Shown here one piece after another: positions 1 through 9,550 of a stretch of 64,000 nt of DNA; the first letter of the stretch is position 1, and each line of letters begins with the position of its first letter. The notes beneath the pieces were generated by a model. The model saw only the letters and a program-made list of their open reading frames with translations. It was not told the origin of the DNA and did not search any database. The stretch spans positions 1-64,000 of the forward strand of contig NZ_AZDA01000140.1 of assembly GCF_001434575.1 (NCBI RefSeq). Direction: 5' to 3'. Made by a program: the position numbers and the translations under genes. The stretch comes from Loigolactobacillus bifermentans DSM 20003. Lineage in GTDB: Bacteria > Bacillota > Bacilli > Lactobacillales > Lactobacillaceae.

Positions 1-3000
1 ACGACATTTACGGATGTGTCGCCAGTTGGCACGTTTACCTCAGTTGTTTCGGCTGTATAACCTGGCACCTCTGGATAAGTGTCACTGTCGATTGTTGTAT
101 CGGTCGTCCCTGTTTTTGGCGTGGCAGTTGTCCCTGGAATTGGATCACCATTTTTATCCACCGGCGTAATGCTGTAATCGTGGGTCGTTGGCGTGTAAGT
201 CACTGTTCCGGTGTCTTTATCCACAGTGATGGTGCCATCTGGGTTCACTGTGGCTGGGACAGTTTCCTTGTCAGATGAATAACCTGGTACTTCTGGCACC
301 GTGACGTCAATGACGTTATCCACAGTACCGGTTACACCGACTACCGTTTTTGGTCCTTGGTTCGTTTCAATGGTCACATCCTGTGTGACTTGATCAGGCG
401 TATACACAATTGTTTCGTTCGGCGTAATCGTCCCATCTGGATTGACCGTCACAGTGGTCGTTGTTTGTGTCGTTGTGTAGCCAGTTACCGCTGGTACAGC
501 TACCTGAATCACGGCACCTGTTTGGCCAGTGACAGGTATATTTTCCAAAAGCGCTTGTTCTTCAGGTGTTGCTAAGCCTGTTGCCGTTAAGTCGACACTG
601 CCGTTAACGGTCTTAGGTGTGTAAGTCACCGTAATCGTCGGTGTGACCAGCGCCCCGATTGCGTCAATGGCAAAGCTTACTGGATAACTGGTGGCATCCG
701 CTTGGTAGCCGGCAATCACGTCAGGAGTTAAGGTTGTGGTTGTGTTAACAGTGCCTGTCACACTGGTCTGAGTCGGTTGATAGCCAGCCGGTGTGCCAAC
801 ATAATTCACTTGTACGGTTTGGGTGGCATCCACATAAACGATGGTTGCGTCTGTGTTCAATGTGGTCTCTGTTGCGGCCACTTGCGTAGCAGGGACTGCG
901 CTGGTTAAGGCAAATTGGCCGGTTACCGCTGCCGCATCAACTTGAGCAAAGGTCGCATTTGTGGTGGTCCAATCTGTATATTGACTCACCGTTGGTGCTG
1001 TTGGGTTGGTCGTATCTAAAATCGGTGTGCGGGTATACGTGACTGTTTGAACCACATCTGGGCTAATTTGGGTACCGCTTTGATCAACAAAATGAACAGT
1101 TCGCGTATACGTTTTGGTCAAATTAGTCGTTTTAGCATATACCACGTACACATTAAAATTAGCAGTATCAGCGGTGACTTGTTGTGCTGGTACCACTTGG
1201 GCACTTTTGCCACCTAACGCGACGGTTGCTAACGCAATCGCGTTTCCTTTTTGATCAAAGGCAAAAGCTTGTTCATCTGCTGGTAAGTTATAAATTTCAT
1301 GTGCCAGTACATAATCAAGGCTTGGTAAATAATCAGTGTTTAACGCAGCTGTTACGGTTTGTGCGCCTTGGGCCGCAGTCCAAGCGCCATCATAAGTAAC
1401 CGTTGGTTGAGCTGGGTCCGAAAAATCAACGGTTGCCGTCCGAGTAAAGTAAGCCAATTCCACACTCATGGGTACTTCGGCGCCACTTTGATCATAAGTG
1501 TACACATTTTCGGTAACAACGCGCACCATGTCATTCCGATTGGCATCCGTACTTGTCTTTGCACCGGTTAGCCCATCTGCGGCAAGCGTTGTCGGCCATT
1601 TAGGCCCATTGGTTGCACTCGAATCGACCAAACCTCCTCGTTCAATCACATGACCCGTGGCATCGTGAAATACCAGTGTATCAGTTGTTCCCGCCGCTAA
1701 AGCAACGGACACTGGTATTTTCGTTTGAATGTAATGTAAGGTCACCTGATTGTCGCCAGCCGTGACGGTGTACTGGGTGGGATTATCCGTATAAGCTGTA
1801 TAACCAGTAATCGTCGGACTAGTGATTGGCAACGTTTCACCAACAATCCCTTGTAACGTTGTCGCTGGATTTTGGTCTAATAGTTGACCATTTTGATCCA
1901 CGTAGTTAACTGTAACGGGTTGTTGTTGCACATAGTGAAGCACCACTGTATTTTCGCCATCTACTACTTGGTAAGTAGTGGGATTACTTGCAGTTGCATC
2001 CAACTCATAACCTGAAATCGTATAGCTTGAATCAGTTGTGCCATCTAAAGCTAGCGTTGCATTGAATTTCGTTGCAATCACTGTATCCGGAACGTTGGCA
2101 ATCGGTGTTCCATTCTCATCGACGTGCTGAATCGTCACTTGTTCAGGATTTGCCTGATAATGCAATGTAACCGTATTGTTGGTTAATGACGTAACAGTGT
2201 AATCAGCTGGATTATCCGTTGCCGTTGCAGTGTAGCTGCTATCATACGTATAGCCCGCAATTGCTGGATGGTCAATGGCATCCGTTGCTTGATAGTCAAT
2301 GTCTGTGGTCGTTGGTGCTTGAATCACCTGGTTATTTTGATCCACATAATTGATGGTCACCGGTACTTTCTCTGCATCATAGGTATAAGTGATGTTCGTG
2401 GTTTGTGGAATATAGGGATTTTTAACATTGTAGCTTCCAAAAGCCTTTCCTGCATCACCACCATAGATTAAATCAGTCCCAGAAGGTGCAGTTGTACTGC
2501 CAGGCGTTGTAAAAGTGATCTCACCTGTATTCACATCTTTAACCGTATAAATAATTTCACCTTTTTTGGTAAAATCCGTATTGTAAATAATCTGGGATTT
2601 GGTTTGCCCATTCTCCGTCCAAGGCGACATCGTACCTTTGGTGTTCCCCGAATCTGTCGGTGTATATCCCACTAAATCCGCAGAAGGAACCGTTTCGTAC
2701 TTCTGGCCTGATAAACCTGTCATTTCAACGGCTGACGCAATTTCATTACCATTTTTATCAACATAGCGTGTGGTCTGCGTTTGCTGAACCGGTTTAAAAA
2801 AGCCGTAGCCGCTATAACTACCTTTTGTCCCATTGGGATATTGCAAAACATCATAAATACTGCTTAATGTTCCCACGACATAAATGGAGTCTAGATTATT
2901 AAAAATGGTTAACTCACCATACTTCAGTGCCTGCACATCATTTGAGGCTGTGGGTAAGGTTTGAAAGTTATTAATTGTCAACTGGCCACTTGTACCAGCA

Positions 3001-3854
3001 ACCATCCCCACACGAACTGTTGTCATATCAGTGCGGTTAATTTCAAAGGAAACGGTATTCATTTGCGCAAACGTATACCAGTCTGAATCGGCTGGCTCAG
3101 CGTACACCCAATCTGGGTGATCTGGATCACTGACTGAAAATCCATCAGGCATGGTGGTTGTGGTCCCGGCATCCTGAAGTGATTTGGTTTGTGGTGATTG
3201 ATAGACCACGTCATCAGCCGCACTGGACGCAACCGGTGTCTGACTGGTTGTAGTCGCTGCTGGTGTGGCGATTGCCGCGGTACTGCTACTGACGGTACCA
3301 TTACTGGTTGCCGCGCTAGACGCACTAGTAGCCGAAGCCGGCAAATCAGATGTCGTCCGGGTGTTGCTAACCTGAGCGGTATCGGTTGACGCAGTTGAGG
3401 CTGCTGCGGCACTGCTGGCATAATCGGTGCTCGTTGTAGCAGTTGCGGTCGTTGTTTGGTCTGTCACGACATTGTTGGCTGCTGTCGTTGCAGTCGTTTT
3501 ATCAGCACTGGCAGCGCTACTAGCTACTTGTGCAGTGGTTGTACCTGCCTGACTAACTGTAGGTTTGGCGTCTGACTGAGCTGATGTCGCACTGCTAGCT
3601 TGATTGGTTGTAGTCGCTGTAGCTACAGCTTGACCCGCTGTACTAGCAGCGGTGCTGCTATTCACTTGTGTCGTTGCGGCACTACTGGTCGCTGCTGTGG
3701 TCGCCACACTGGCAGCTTGGACAGGGGTCACTTGTCGTTGGCTCACCCCTACAGCCAACGACACAATGGCAATGCCTGCATAGACCCATGTTTTTCCTTT
3801 TTTATACATTTTAAAATGCACTTTTTCATTATATTCATTCACCTTTTTAAACAA
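1..3854 (-). CDS. Large secreted MucBP/Mub-type adhesin, N-terminal part (C-terminus outside window)
   Basis: An open frame of about 1284 codons runs from 3854 to the left edge, so the C-terminus and any LPxTG anchor are not visible. I choose the TTG at 3854 because GGAGG lies 8 nt upstream and the product then begins with a full KxYKxGKxW signal (K-M-Y-K-K-G-K-T-W, about residues 16-24) followed by a hydrophobic stretch. The GTG at 3842 and ATG at 3809 lack a well-spaced SD. Residues about 45-220 are Ser/Thr/Ala-rich low complexity. A unique domain follows, then tandem MucBP/Mub-like repeats (patterns such as VNYVDQNG and YTRTVHFVDQSG) for the rest. The family is exported and binds mucin or other host or plant glycans. 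The ligand cannot be read from the sequence. It stands alone, with no secretion partner genes nearby. Confidence 0.88.
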   Translation of the reverse strand, partial: MFKKVNEYNEKVHFKMYKKGKTWVYAGIAIVSLAVGVSQRQVTPVQAASVATTAATSSAATTQVNSSTAASTAGQAVATATTTNQASSATSAQSDAKPTVSQAGTTTAQVASSAASADKTTATTAANNVVTDQTTTATATTSTDYASSAAAASTASTDTAQVSNTRTTSDLPASATSASSAATSNGTVSSSTAAIATPAATTTSQTPVASSAADDVVYQSPQTKSLQDAGTTTTMPDGFSVSDPDHPDWVYAEPADSDWYTFAQMNTVSFEINRTDMTTVRVGMVAGTSGQLTINNFQTLPTASNDVQALKYGELTIFNNLDSIYVVGTLSSIYDVLQYPNGTKGSYSGYGFFKPVQQTQTTRYVDKNGNEIASAVEMTGLSGQKYETVPSADLVGYTPTDSGNTKGTMSPWTENGQTKSQIIYNTDFTKKGEIIYTVKDVNTGEITFTTPGSTTAPSGTDLIYGGDAGKAFGSYNVKNPYIPQTTNITYTYDAEKVPVTINYVDQNNQVIQAPTTTDIDYQATDAIDHPAIAGYTYDSSYTATATDNPADYTVTSLTNNTVTLHYQANPEQVTIQHVDENGTPIANVPDTVIATKFNATLALDGTTDSSYTISGYELDATASNPTTYQVVDGENTVVLHYVQQQPVTVNYVDQNGQLLDQNPATTLQGIVGETLPITSPTITGYTAYTDNPTQYTVTAGDNQVTLHYIQTKIPVSVALAAGTTDTLVFHDATGHVIERGGLVDSSATNGPKWPTTLAADGLTGAKTSTDANRNDMVRVVTENVYTYDQSGAEVPMSVELAYFTRTATVDFSDPAQPTVTYDGAWTAAQGAQTVTAALNTDYLPSLDYVLAHEIYNLPADEQAFAFDQKGNAIALATVALGGKSAQVVPAQQVTADTANFNVYVVYAKTTNLTKTYTRTVHFVDQSGTQISPDVVQTVTYTRTPILDTTNPTAPTVSQYTDWTTTNATFAQVDAAAVTGQFALTSAVPATQVAATETTLNTDATIVYVDATQTVQVNYVGTPAGYQPTQTSVTGTVNTTTTLTPDVIAGYQADATSYPVSFAIDAIGALVTPTITVTYTPKTVNGSVDLTATGLATPEEQALLENIPVTGQTGAVIQVAVPAVTGYTTTQTTTTVTVNPDGTITPNETIVYTPDQVTQDVTIETNQGPKTVVGVTGTVDNVIDVTVPEVPGYSSDKETVPATVNPDGTITVDKDTGTVTYTPTTHDYSITPVDKNGDPIPGTTATPKTGTTDTTIDSDTYPEVPGYTAETTEVNVPTGDTSVNV

Positions 3855-4117
3855 GTCCCCGACCTCCAAACGGTTTTATTATCATCATCGTTTAGTTTAG
3901 TTCATTTATTACTATATTTTTTGTTGATATTCAGATAATAAATTTCTTAAATTTGAACAATCTGCTTAGCAGCAGCAATAAACCGTAATACTTAAAAACA
4001 ATTGTTCATATTTGAACCAATTTTGTCTTGACAGATGAATTATCATTTAGAAACCATTTTTAGGGATTGCGTTAGCTATTAATAGGTAGTTTTTCGATAA
4101 CAGCCCTATCTCAAAGC
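3855..4117. promoter_or_regulatory. Adhesin upstream region with inverted repeats
   Basis: This AT-rich stretch separates the adhesin from gpmA and holds no gene. On the minus strand it carries an imperfect palindrome (TTGTTC, 6-nt spacer, GAACCAA, about 4003-4021) next to a 10-bp palindrome AACAATTGTT at about 3998-4007. A second TTGTTCAAAT half-site lies closer to the gene. A TATAGT hexamer near 3910 could be the adhesin -10 box, but its -35 is poor. The regulator is unknown. Confidence 0.35.
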
Positions 4118-4151
4118 AAAAAAATAGCACTTAATCAGCAATTAAGCACTA
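4118..4151 (-). terminator. Rho-independent terminator of gpmA
   Basis: On the minus strand a stem of about 11 bp (TAGTGCTTAAT with ATTAAGTGCTA, two G-U pairs, 5-nt loop) is followed by seven T. It lies directly after the gpmA stop. Confidence 0.75.
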
Positions 4152-4823
4152 CTTTAAAATTTGTTTATGGATTATTTTCAATTGGCGATTCAAAGTATAA
4201 ACGATGGGTTGGCCATTGGGCACCTCAACGCCATCGATGCCGCGGTCGGAAATACCTTCCAAGTACTTAATCAACGCCCGTAAGCTACTGCCATGGGCAA
4301 CGATTAATTGGGGCTGGTTATCGATCAAAGCAGGCCCAATGTGATCGAGCCAATAAGGCACTAGCCGTTGCAAAGTCATTTCCAAGCTTTCAGCCCGTGG
4401 TTCAAAGCTATAACCAAGGCGGGTATAGCGACGGTCATCATCTGGTGTTGCCAGTTGTGGTGGTACGGTGGTATAGCTACGTCGCCACTTGGCAACTTGC
4501 GCCACACCGTAAACTTTGCGCGTCCAATCTTTATTTTGACCACGTAAGGCCCCATAATGACGTTCATTTAAGCGCCATGTTTTATGAACAGGAATGGCAT
4601 TTTGCGCCAAACAATCCAATACTAAATCCGTAGTGACAATGGCCCGTTGTAAGAGTGACGTATGACACGCCGCAAATTGAATGCCAGTGGCGCCAATCAG
4701 CTGTCCCGCAGTGATTGCCTCTTGTACGCCGTGTGCCGTCAATGGTACATCCGACCAGCCCGTATACAAATTATCCCGGTTGGCGGTGCTTTCGCCATGG
4801 CGAACCAATACAAGTTTTACCAT
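4149..4823 (-). CDS. gpmA: 2,3-bisphosphoglycerate-dependent phosphoglycerate mutase
   Basis: Glycolytic enzyme that interconverts 3- and 2-phosphoglycerate in the cytoplasm. The 224-residue product opens with the histidine-phosphatase motif LVLVRHGES (phospho-acceptor His9), followed by the typical [12 protein letters not shown] segment. It has [10 protein letters not shown] (catalytic Glu) and the second active-site His in [10 protein letters not shown], where most relatives have Asn in place of the first Ser. It is about 25 residues shorter than E. coli GpmA, as is common for lactobacillary versions. The start has GAGAGG 7 nt upstream. It is a single gene with its own terminator and diverges from thrB. 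Lactobacilli often carry several paralogues, so this may not be the main glycolytic mutase. Confidence 0.9.
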   Translation of the reverse strand: MVKLVLVRHGESTANRDNLYTGWSDVPLTAHGVQEAITAGQLIGATGIQFAACHTSLLQRAIVTTDLVLDCLAQNAIPVHKTWRLNERHYGALRGQNKDWTRKVYGVAQVAKWRRSYTTVPPQLATPDDDRRYTRLGYSFEPRAESLEMTLQRLVPYWLDHIGPALIDNQPQLIVAHGSSLRALIKYLEGISDRGIDGVEVPNGQPIVYTLNRQLKIIHKQILK

Positions 4824-4880
4824 TTTTTAACCTCTCTATTTTGCCTGTTTGTCTCTATCTTACCGAATTTTCATGAAAAT

Positions 4881-4898
4881 ACCAGCGATTCCGCTGGT
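4881..4898. other. Perfect hairpin between gpmA and thrB
   Basis: ACCAGCG-ATTC-CGCTGGT forms a perfect 7-bp stem. It is followed by TTTTAT on the plus strand and ATTTTC on the minus strand, so it could weakly terminate either way. No plus-strand gene precedes it. It lies in what would be the gpmA leader or promoter region. An adjacent palindrome, ATTTTCATGAAAAT, ends just before it. Confidence 0.4.
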
Positions 4899-4939
4899 TT
4901 TATGGGTGGTGGTGGATTGAAATATCGGCTATAATTATT

Positions 4940-4968
4940 TTGACATAGTACTCTAAGTAAATTTTAAT
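4940..4968 (+). promoter_or_regulatory. thrB promoter
   Basis: TTGACA (4940-4945), 17-nt spacer, TTTAAT (4963-4968). The implied transcript start is only about 10-15 nt before the start codon, which would give a very short leader. A perfect TATAAT at 4930-4935 without a clear -35 is an alternative that gives a longer leader including the AGGAG site. Confidence 0.6.
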
Positions 4969-4985
4969 TTTAGGAGCCCTCACAT

Positions 4986-5849
4986 ATGAAAATTCAAGTT
5001 CCGGCAACCACCTCAAATTTAGGACCTGGCCTTGATTCTTGCGGATTGGCCTTGGCCCTTTACCTGCGGATTCAGGTCGGTCCGGAAAGTGATCATTGGG
5101 TGGTCCAGCATAATTTAGGCACACAAATTCCCAATGACGAAAATAATTTAATTGTTAAAACGGCATTGGACATTGTACCGCAGTTGCATCCCCATCAATT
5201 AACCGTCACCTCTGACATTCCGGTACAGCGCGGCCTAGGTAGTAGTGCAGCAGCCGTTGTCGGCGGTGTGGAATTGGCCAATCGCTTAGCGCAATTGAGT
5301 TTGACCCAAGAAGCCAAAATCAACTTAGCCACTGACATTGAGCCGCATCCCGACCACGTTGCCCCTGCCGTCCGCGGGAACTTCGTCAGTGCCGTGATGA
5401 CTGGCGGCGAAGTTTACTCGGTGCGGCATTTATTCCCAGATACAGACTTTATTTTACTCATTCCAGATCGCAAATTGCCGGCAATCAAAAGTCGTGAAGT
5501 CTTGCCGAAAGAGATTCCTTATCAGCAAGCCATTACCGGTAGTGCCGTGGCCAATGTGATGATCGCTGCGATTTTAAACGGTGACTTAAATTTAGCCGGT
5601 GAAATGATGGATCGTGACTTATTACAGGAACGCTACCGCGATAATTTTGTTCCTAAATTAAAACAAATTCGCCAGCGGGCCAATGACCTTGGTGCTTATG
5701 GTACCTTTATTTCAGGTGCTGGTCCCGCTGTGATCACCATGTGCCACGAAGATCTTACAGAAGATATTAAAGCTGCCTTGCAAAAGGACGCTCCACAAGC
5801 ACGGATTTTATCGTTAGTCGCCGATAAAGATGGCATCCAAGTCTTTTGA
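4986..5849 (+). CDS. thrB: Homoserine kinase
   Basis: Phosphorylates L-homoserine to O-phosphohomoserine for threonine synthesis, in the cytoplasm. The 287-residue protein has the GHMP-kinase layout: N-terminal MKIQVPATTSNLGPGLDSCG, the ATP-binding motif 2 PVQRGLGSSAAAVVGG at about residues 78-93, and the C-terminal motif FISGAGPAVITM at about residues 239-250. Length matches the family (about 290). An AGGAG site precedes the ATG. No thrC or hom lies next to it in this window, so it is a solitary threonine-pathway gene with its own promoter and terminator. Confidence 0.93.
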   Translation: MKIQVPATTSNLGPGLDSCGLALALYLRIQVGPESDHWVVQHNLGTQIPNDENNLIVKTALDIVPQLHPHQLTVTSDIPVQRGLGSSAAAVVGGVELANRLAQLSLTQEAKINLATDIEPHPDHVAPAVRGNFVSAVMTGGEVYSVRHLFPDTDFILLIPDRKLPAIKSREVLPKEIPYQQAITGSAVANVMIAAILNGDLNLAGEMMDRDLLQERYRDNFVPKLKQIRQRANDLGAYGTFISGAGPAVITMCHEDLTEDIKAALQKDAPQARILSLVADKDGIQVF

Positions 5850-5911
5850 ATCAGAATGCTTGACAAGACTTTTAATCTGACGTAAATTCACATTATTCAA
5901 ACTTTAAAATG

Positions 5912-5942
5912 AACCTTTGTCGTTTAAGACAAGGTTTTTTTG
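5912..5942 (+). terminator. Terminator of thrB
   Basis: AACCTTTGTC and GACAAGGTT pair with one bulged base and are followed by seven T. Confidence 0.75.
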
Positions 5943-5964
5943 ATCTAAAAAGGTGGTCCACGTC

Positions 5965-7218
5965 ATGGAATTAGGACGTTATGTCGCGCAACACCCGACA
6001 TTAAACCAGCACTTGCGCTTAAATTTAGGCATTGAAGTTGAAATGCACCGCATCACGGCACACGGCCATCCCAGCCAACGCCCTTACCCGGCCTTGCTAG
6101 GCGATGAACAGCAGAATCCGTTTATCACCAACGATTTCGTTGAATGCCAAACCGAAATGATCACCCGACCGTTTGAGACGACCACGGCAGCCTTACAAGA
6201 ACTTCGGGCTGAAAACGAAACGTTACGCGGCGCATTAAATGATCATGAACTGCTTTGGCCGTACTCAATGCCGCCTTGTTTGCCGGCCGACTTAACGCAA
6301 TTAAAGCTTGCGCAAGTGGTTCCGGAGGCCTATCATTACCGGCAACGTTTGGCTAAAAAACGTGGTAAAACTCGGATCATGATGACTGGTGTCCATTTAA
6401 ATTTCAGTCTACCAGATACCTTATTACAACAATTAAACCAGGCCCAGCCGCAATTGTCGGCCCAAGCGTTTCGGGATCATTGTTACTTAAAAATTGCCCA
6501 ACGGCTCATGCAACAACGCTGGCTGATGACCTATTTATTCGGTGCCTGTCCTGGCGTGGCCACCCGCTACCATTTACCAGTGCCGGCCACGCCAGTTCGG
6601 AGTTTACGCAACAGCCAATTTTATGGTTTTAGCAATGACGCTCAGGAAGATTACACCAGCGTGCCAGCTTACGTGGCCAACATTCGGCAACAAGTCCGCC
6701 AAGGCGTGTTACTGGCCCCCCGGGAATACTACGGCGCCGTCCGGCTCAAGGGCCAGGATCTGTTACAGCAAGGCGTCGACTATTTAGAATGGCGCGTGTT
6801 TGACTTGAATCCCTTTGTCCCACTGGGCATCGATCACTTGACCCTTGATTTTGTTCGGTTGTTAGTCCTTCACGACTTGTTACAACCGGCGCTGCCAGCG
6901 GATCAAGTCGCCATGGTTTTACAACAAGCCAAGCACCAAAATAACCAAGTGGCGCTGGAACGGCCTGATTATCCCACTGCCTATCAAGCAGAAGCCTTGG
7001 CCGTATTCGATCAGTTGGTCCAATTAAATCAAAGCTGGCAACTCATGACACCACAGGAGCTCCAGCAGCTACGGCAACGCGTACTTAACCCGCACTTAAC
7101 GTTAAGCGCGCAACTTTTGCGGCACTGGCATGGCCAGGCCTTGGCCCACTTTGCGTTACAGCAGGCCCAACAATTTCAACAAACCGCTTGTTTACATCCT
7201 GCTTATCAAAGCAATTAA
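5965..7218 (+). CDS. gshA: Glutamate-cysteine ligase (gamma-glutamylcysteine synthetase), single-domain
   Basis: Joins glutamate and cysteine with ATP to make gamma-glutamylcysteine. The protein resembles the N-terminal ligase half of the bifunctional GshF: LNLGIEVEMHRI (Mg/glutamate-binding Glu residues) and FVECQTEMITRPFETTT near the start, MMTGVHLNFSLP mid-way, and YLEWRVFDLNPFVPLGI near residue 275. I prefer the ATG at 5965 (417 residues) over the GTG at 5953 because AAGGTGG then sits 8 nt upstream. There is no ATP-grasp (GshB) domain and no gshB neighbour, so glutathione itself is not obviously made from this locus. The gene is flanked by terminators and is monocistronic. Confidence 0.85.
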   Translation: MELGRYVAQHPTLNQHLRLNLGIEVEMHRITAHGHPSQRPYPALLGDEQQNPFITNDFVECQTEMITRPFETTTAALQELRAENETLRGALNDHELLWPYSMPPCLPADLTQLKLAQVVPEAYHYRQRLAKKRGKTRIMMTGVHLNFSLPDTLLQQLNQAQPQLSAQAFRDHCYLKIAQRLMQQRWLMTYLFGACPGVATRYHLPVPATPVRSLRNSQFYGFSNDAQEDYTSVPAYVANIRQQVRQGVLLAPREYYGAVRLKGQDLLQQGVDYLEWRVFDLNPFVPLGIDHLTLDFVRLLVLHDLLQPALPADQVAMVLQQAKHQNNQVALERPDYPTAYQAEALAVFDQLVQLNQSWQLMTPQELQQLRQRVLNPHLTLSAQLLRHWHGQALAHFALQQAQQFQQTACLHPAYQSN

Positions 7219-7263
7219 AAAGCACTTGTTCGTCGCATGAACTGCGGCTAGCAAGTGCTTTTT
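7217..7263. terminator. Bidirectional terminator between gshA and serA
   Basis: AAAAAGCACTTG and CAAGTGCTTTTT form a strong stem between two convergent genes, with A and T runs on both sides. Confidence 0.85.
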
Positions 7264-7265
7264 AA

Positions 7266-8465
7266 TTAACGCTTCGGTTGTTCGATCACCCGTACCCGAA
7301 TCACATTTTCAATTTGTTCTAATTTCGTTGCGATCCGTTGCAGCCGCTTTTCAGCCACATGATCCAAGTCAATCATGGTATACGCATAGTCACCTTGACT
7401 TCGGTTCATCATGTTCACAATGTTCAAATCATAATTGGCTAAAATAGCTGTCATCCGACCAACCATGTTAGGCACGTTTTTATGGATCAACGTTAAGCGT
7501 AACGGCGCTGCAAACTGCATCACACAATCTGGGAACGTCACCGAATTGCGAATATTCCCCGTTTCCAAATAGTTCTTCATGGTTTGGACCACCATTTTAG
7601 CTGAATTGGTTTCAGCGGCAGTGGTGGACCCCCCAATATGTGGGAAAACCGTTACCTTCGGATGATGTAACAATTTTGGTGACGCAAAGTCCGTGACATA
7701 GCCACGTAATTGACCCCGATCTAAGGCCGCCAAAATGGCCTGTTCATCGATCACATCGTCCCGCGCAAAGTTTAACAAGACGCTACCCGGCTTCATCATG
7801 GCAATGCGCTGGGCGTTGATCATTTCCTTGGTCTCACCTGTTAAAGGCACGTGCAAGGTCACATAATCGCTATCGCGCAACACTTCTTCAATGGTGTCCG
7901 CGTGATGAATATGATGGGACAAGTTCCAAGCCGTATCCACTTCGATGTAAGGATCATACCCCACAACATGCATACCGAAAGCCAGTGACGACGCACCATT
8001 GGCAACCCGGCCGCCAACATGGCCTAAGCCGATAACGCCTAATTGTTTGCCTAACAATTCTGTCCCAACATAAGCTTTTTTACCAGCTTCCACTTGCACA
8101 TCAATGTCTTGGCCTTTTAAGTGATTGACCCAAGCATTCCCAGCCATTAACGGCCGTGCGCCGATCACCAAAGCGGCGAAAACCAATTCCTTCACCCCAT
8201 TAGCGTTGGCCCCTGGTGCGTTGAAAACCACTACCCCTTGATCAACTGCTTTTTCCAGCGGGATGTTGTTCACACCCACGCCAGCGCGGCCAATGGTTAA
8301 CAGTTCAGGGTTTAAAGGCGTGTCATGTAAATTAACACTGCGAATCAACAGCCCATCATCACCTGTATGGGGTTGCTCCCCTGTTTGTAAATGATATTTG
8401 TCTTGATCAAACAGCGCAATCCCATCCTGCGAAACGGTGGTCGAAGTTGTAATTTGATATGTCAT
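7266..8465 (-). CDS. serA: D-3-phosphoglycerate dehydrogenase with ACT domain
   Basis: First step of serine synthesis: 3-phosphoglycerate plus NAD gives 3-phosphohydroxypyruvate. The 399-residue protein has the D-isomer 2-hydroxyacid dehydrogenase fold: a substrate segment with RAGVGVNNIP, a Rossmann motif GLGHVGGRVA near residue 142, the catalytic Arg/Glu region NFARDDVIDEQAI, the catalytic His in HIGGSTTAAE, and a C-terminal ACT domain from about residue 325 (LTLIHKNVPNMVGRM) that would sense serine. It follows serC with a 2-bp gap in a two-gene operon. Lengths near 390-400 are usual for the short ACT-containing class in Firmicutes. Confidence 0.93.
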   Translation of the reverse strand: MTYQITTSTTVSQDGIALFDQDKYHLQTGEQPHTGDDGLLIRSVNLHDTPLNPELLTIGRAGVGVNNIPLEKAVDQGVVVFNAPGANANGVKELVFAALVIGARPLMAGNAWVNHLKGQDIDVQVEAGKKAYVGTELLGKQLGVIGLGHVGGRVANGASSLAFGMHVVGYDPYIEVDTAWNLSHHIHHADTIEEVLRDSDYVTLHVPLTGETKEMINAQRIAMMKPGSVLLNFARDDVIDEQAILAALDRGQLRGYVTDFASPKLLHHPKVTVFPHIGGSTTAAETNSAKMVVQTMKNYLETGNIRNSVTFPDCVMQFAAPLRLTLIHKNVPNMVGRMTAILANYDLNIVNMMNRSQGDYAYTMIDLDHVAEKRLQRIATKLEQIENVIRVRVIEQPKR

Positions 8466-8467
8466 GG

Positions 8468-9547
8468 TTAGCGTACCTCCTGCTCAAAATGCTTCATAAA
8501 GTCAACTAATGTGGTCACGCCGGCAATTGGCATAGCGTTATAAAGACTCGCGCGCATGCCACCCACTAAACGGTGCCCTTTTAAGTTATACAAACCCGCT
8601 TTAGTGGCTGCATCAATAAACTGGGCGTCTAAATCAGCATTGCCGGTGACAAACGGAATATTGGTTAAGGACCGATAGGCCGGTGCCACTGGGGCGGTAA
8701 ATAAATCGGATTGATCTAAGTAATCGTATAAGATCTTCGCTTTGGCTTGGTTGATCTGGGTCATGGCTGGCACCCCGCCTAACTGTTCGAGCCAATCAAA
8801 CACCAATCCGGCAGTATAAATCGCAAAAACAGGCGGTGTATTGTACAACGAGCCTTTATCCGCTTGCAATTGATAGTCCAACATCGCTGGTAAATTGGGC
8901 ACCTTGCCAATTAAATCGTCGCGGACGATCACCACCGTTAACCCTGCTGGCCCAATGTTCTTCTGCGCCCCAGCGTAGATCAAACCAAAGTCTGCCACTC
9001 GATAAGGTTGTGCTAAAATATTAGAAGACATGTCACCCACTAAAATATTATCGCCAACAGCTGGCAAGTCGAAGAACGTGGTCCCTTCAATGGTGTTATT
9101 CGTGGTAATATGAACGTAATCATAGTGGTCGGTAACAGCTGGCACCGTTGGGATCACGCGGTTTTGTTGCGCTTGCGAGCTGGCCAAAACTGTGGTGGTC
9201 ACGTGAGGCAACTTGTCGGCTTCAGCCTTGGCTTTTTTCGACCAGTTCCCCGTATCTACAAAAGCCACCTTGCCTGTGGTGGCAAGGTTTAGCGGCACCG
9301 CGTGAAATTGTAAACTGGCGCCACCTTGTAAAAAGAGCACTTTATAATTATCAGGAATCGCCATTAACCGTCGCAAACCGGCTTCTGCGCGGTCAATAAT
9401 ATCTTGGAACAAGGCGGAACGATGACTGATCTCCATTACGCTCATGCCGGTTTGCCGGTATGATAAAAGTTCATCCTGCACTTGCTGTAACACCGGCTGC
9501 GGTAACACCGCTGGCCCGGCTGCGAAATTGTAAACTGTTTTCATCAT
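8468..9547 (-). CDS. serC: Phosphoserine aminotransferase
   Basis: PLP enzyme converting 3-phosphohydroxypyruvate and glutamate to phosphoserine. The 359-residue product begins [15 protein letters not shown], carries the PLP-lysine segment [12 protein letters not shown] near residue 193 and ends with the substrate-binding part [18 protein letters not shown]. Length matches the family (about 360). Two ATG codons are in tandem at the start. The SD AGGAGGA is contributed by the last unit of the repeat array at 9551-9795, whose anti-SD strand could occlude it. It leads the serC-serA operon. serB was not seen nearby. Confidence 0.95.
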   Translation of the reverse strand: MMKTVYNFAAGPAVLPQPVLQQVQDELLSYRQTGMSVMEISHRSALFQDIIDRAEAGLRRLMAIPDNYKVLFLQGGASLQFHAVPLNLATTGKVAFVDTGNWSKKAKAEADKLPHVTTTVLASSQAQQNRVIPTVPAVTDHYDYVHITTNNTIEGTTFFDLPAVGDNILVGDMSSNILAQPYRVADFGLIYAGAQKNIGPAGLTVVIVRDDLIGKVPNLPAMLDYQLQADKGSLYNTPPVFAIYTAGLVFDWLEQLGGVPAMTQINQAKAKILYDYLDQSDLFTAPVAPAYRSLTNIPFVTGNADLDAQFIDAATKAGLYNLKGHRLVGGMRASLYNAMPIAGVTTLVDFMKHFEQEVR

Positions 9548-9550
9548 CGT

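Noticed and set aside
4881-4898. Hairpin as a terminator of a plus-strand gene
   Set aside because: No plus-strand gene lies upstream of it, and T runs are short on both strands.
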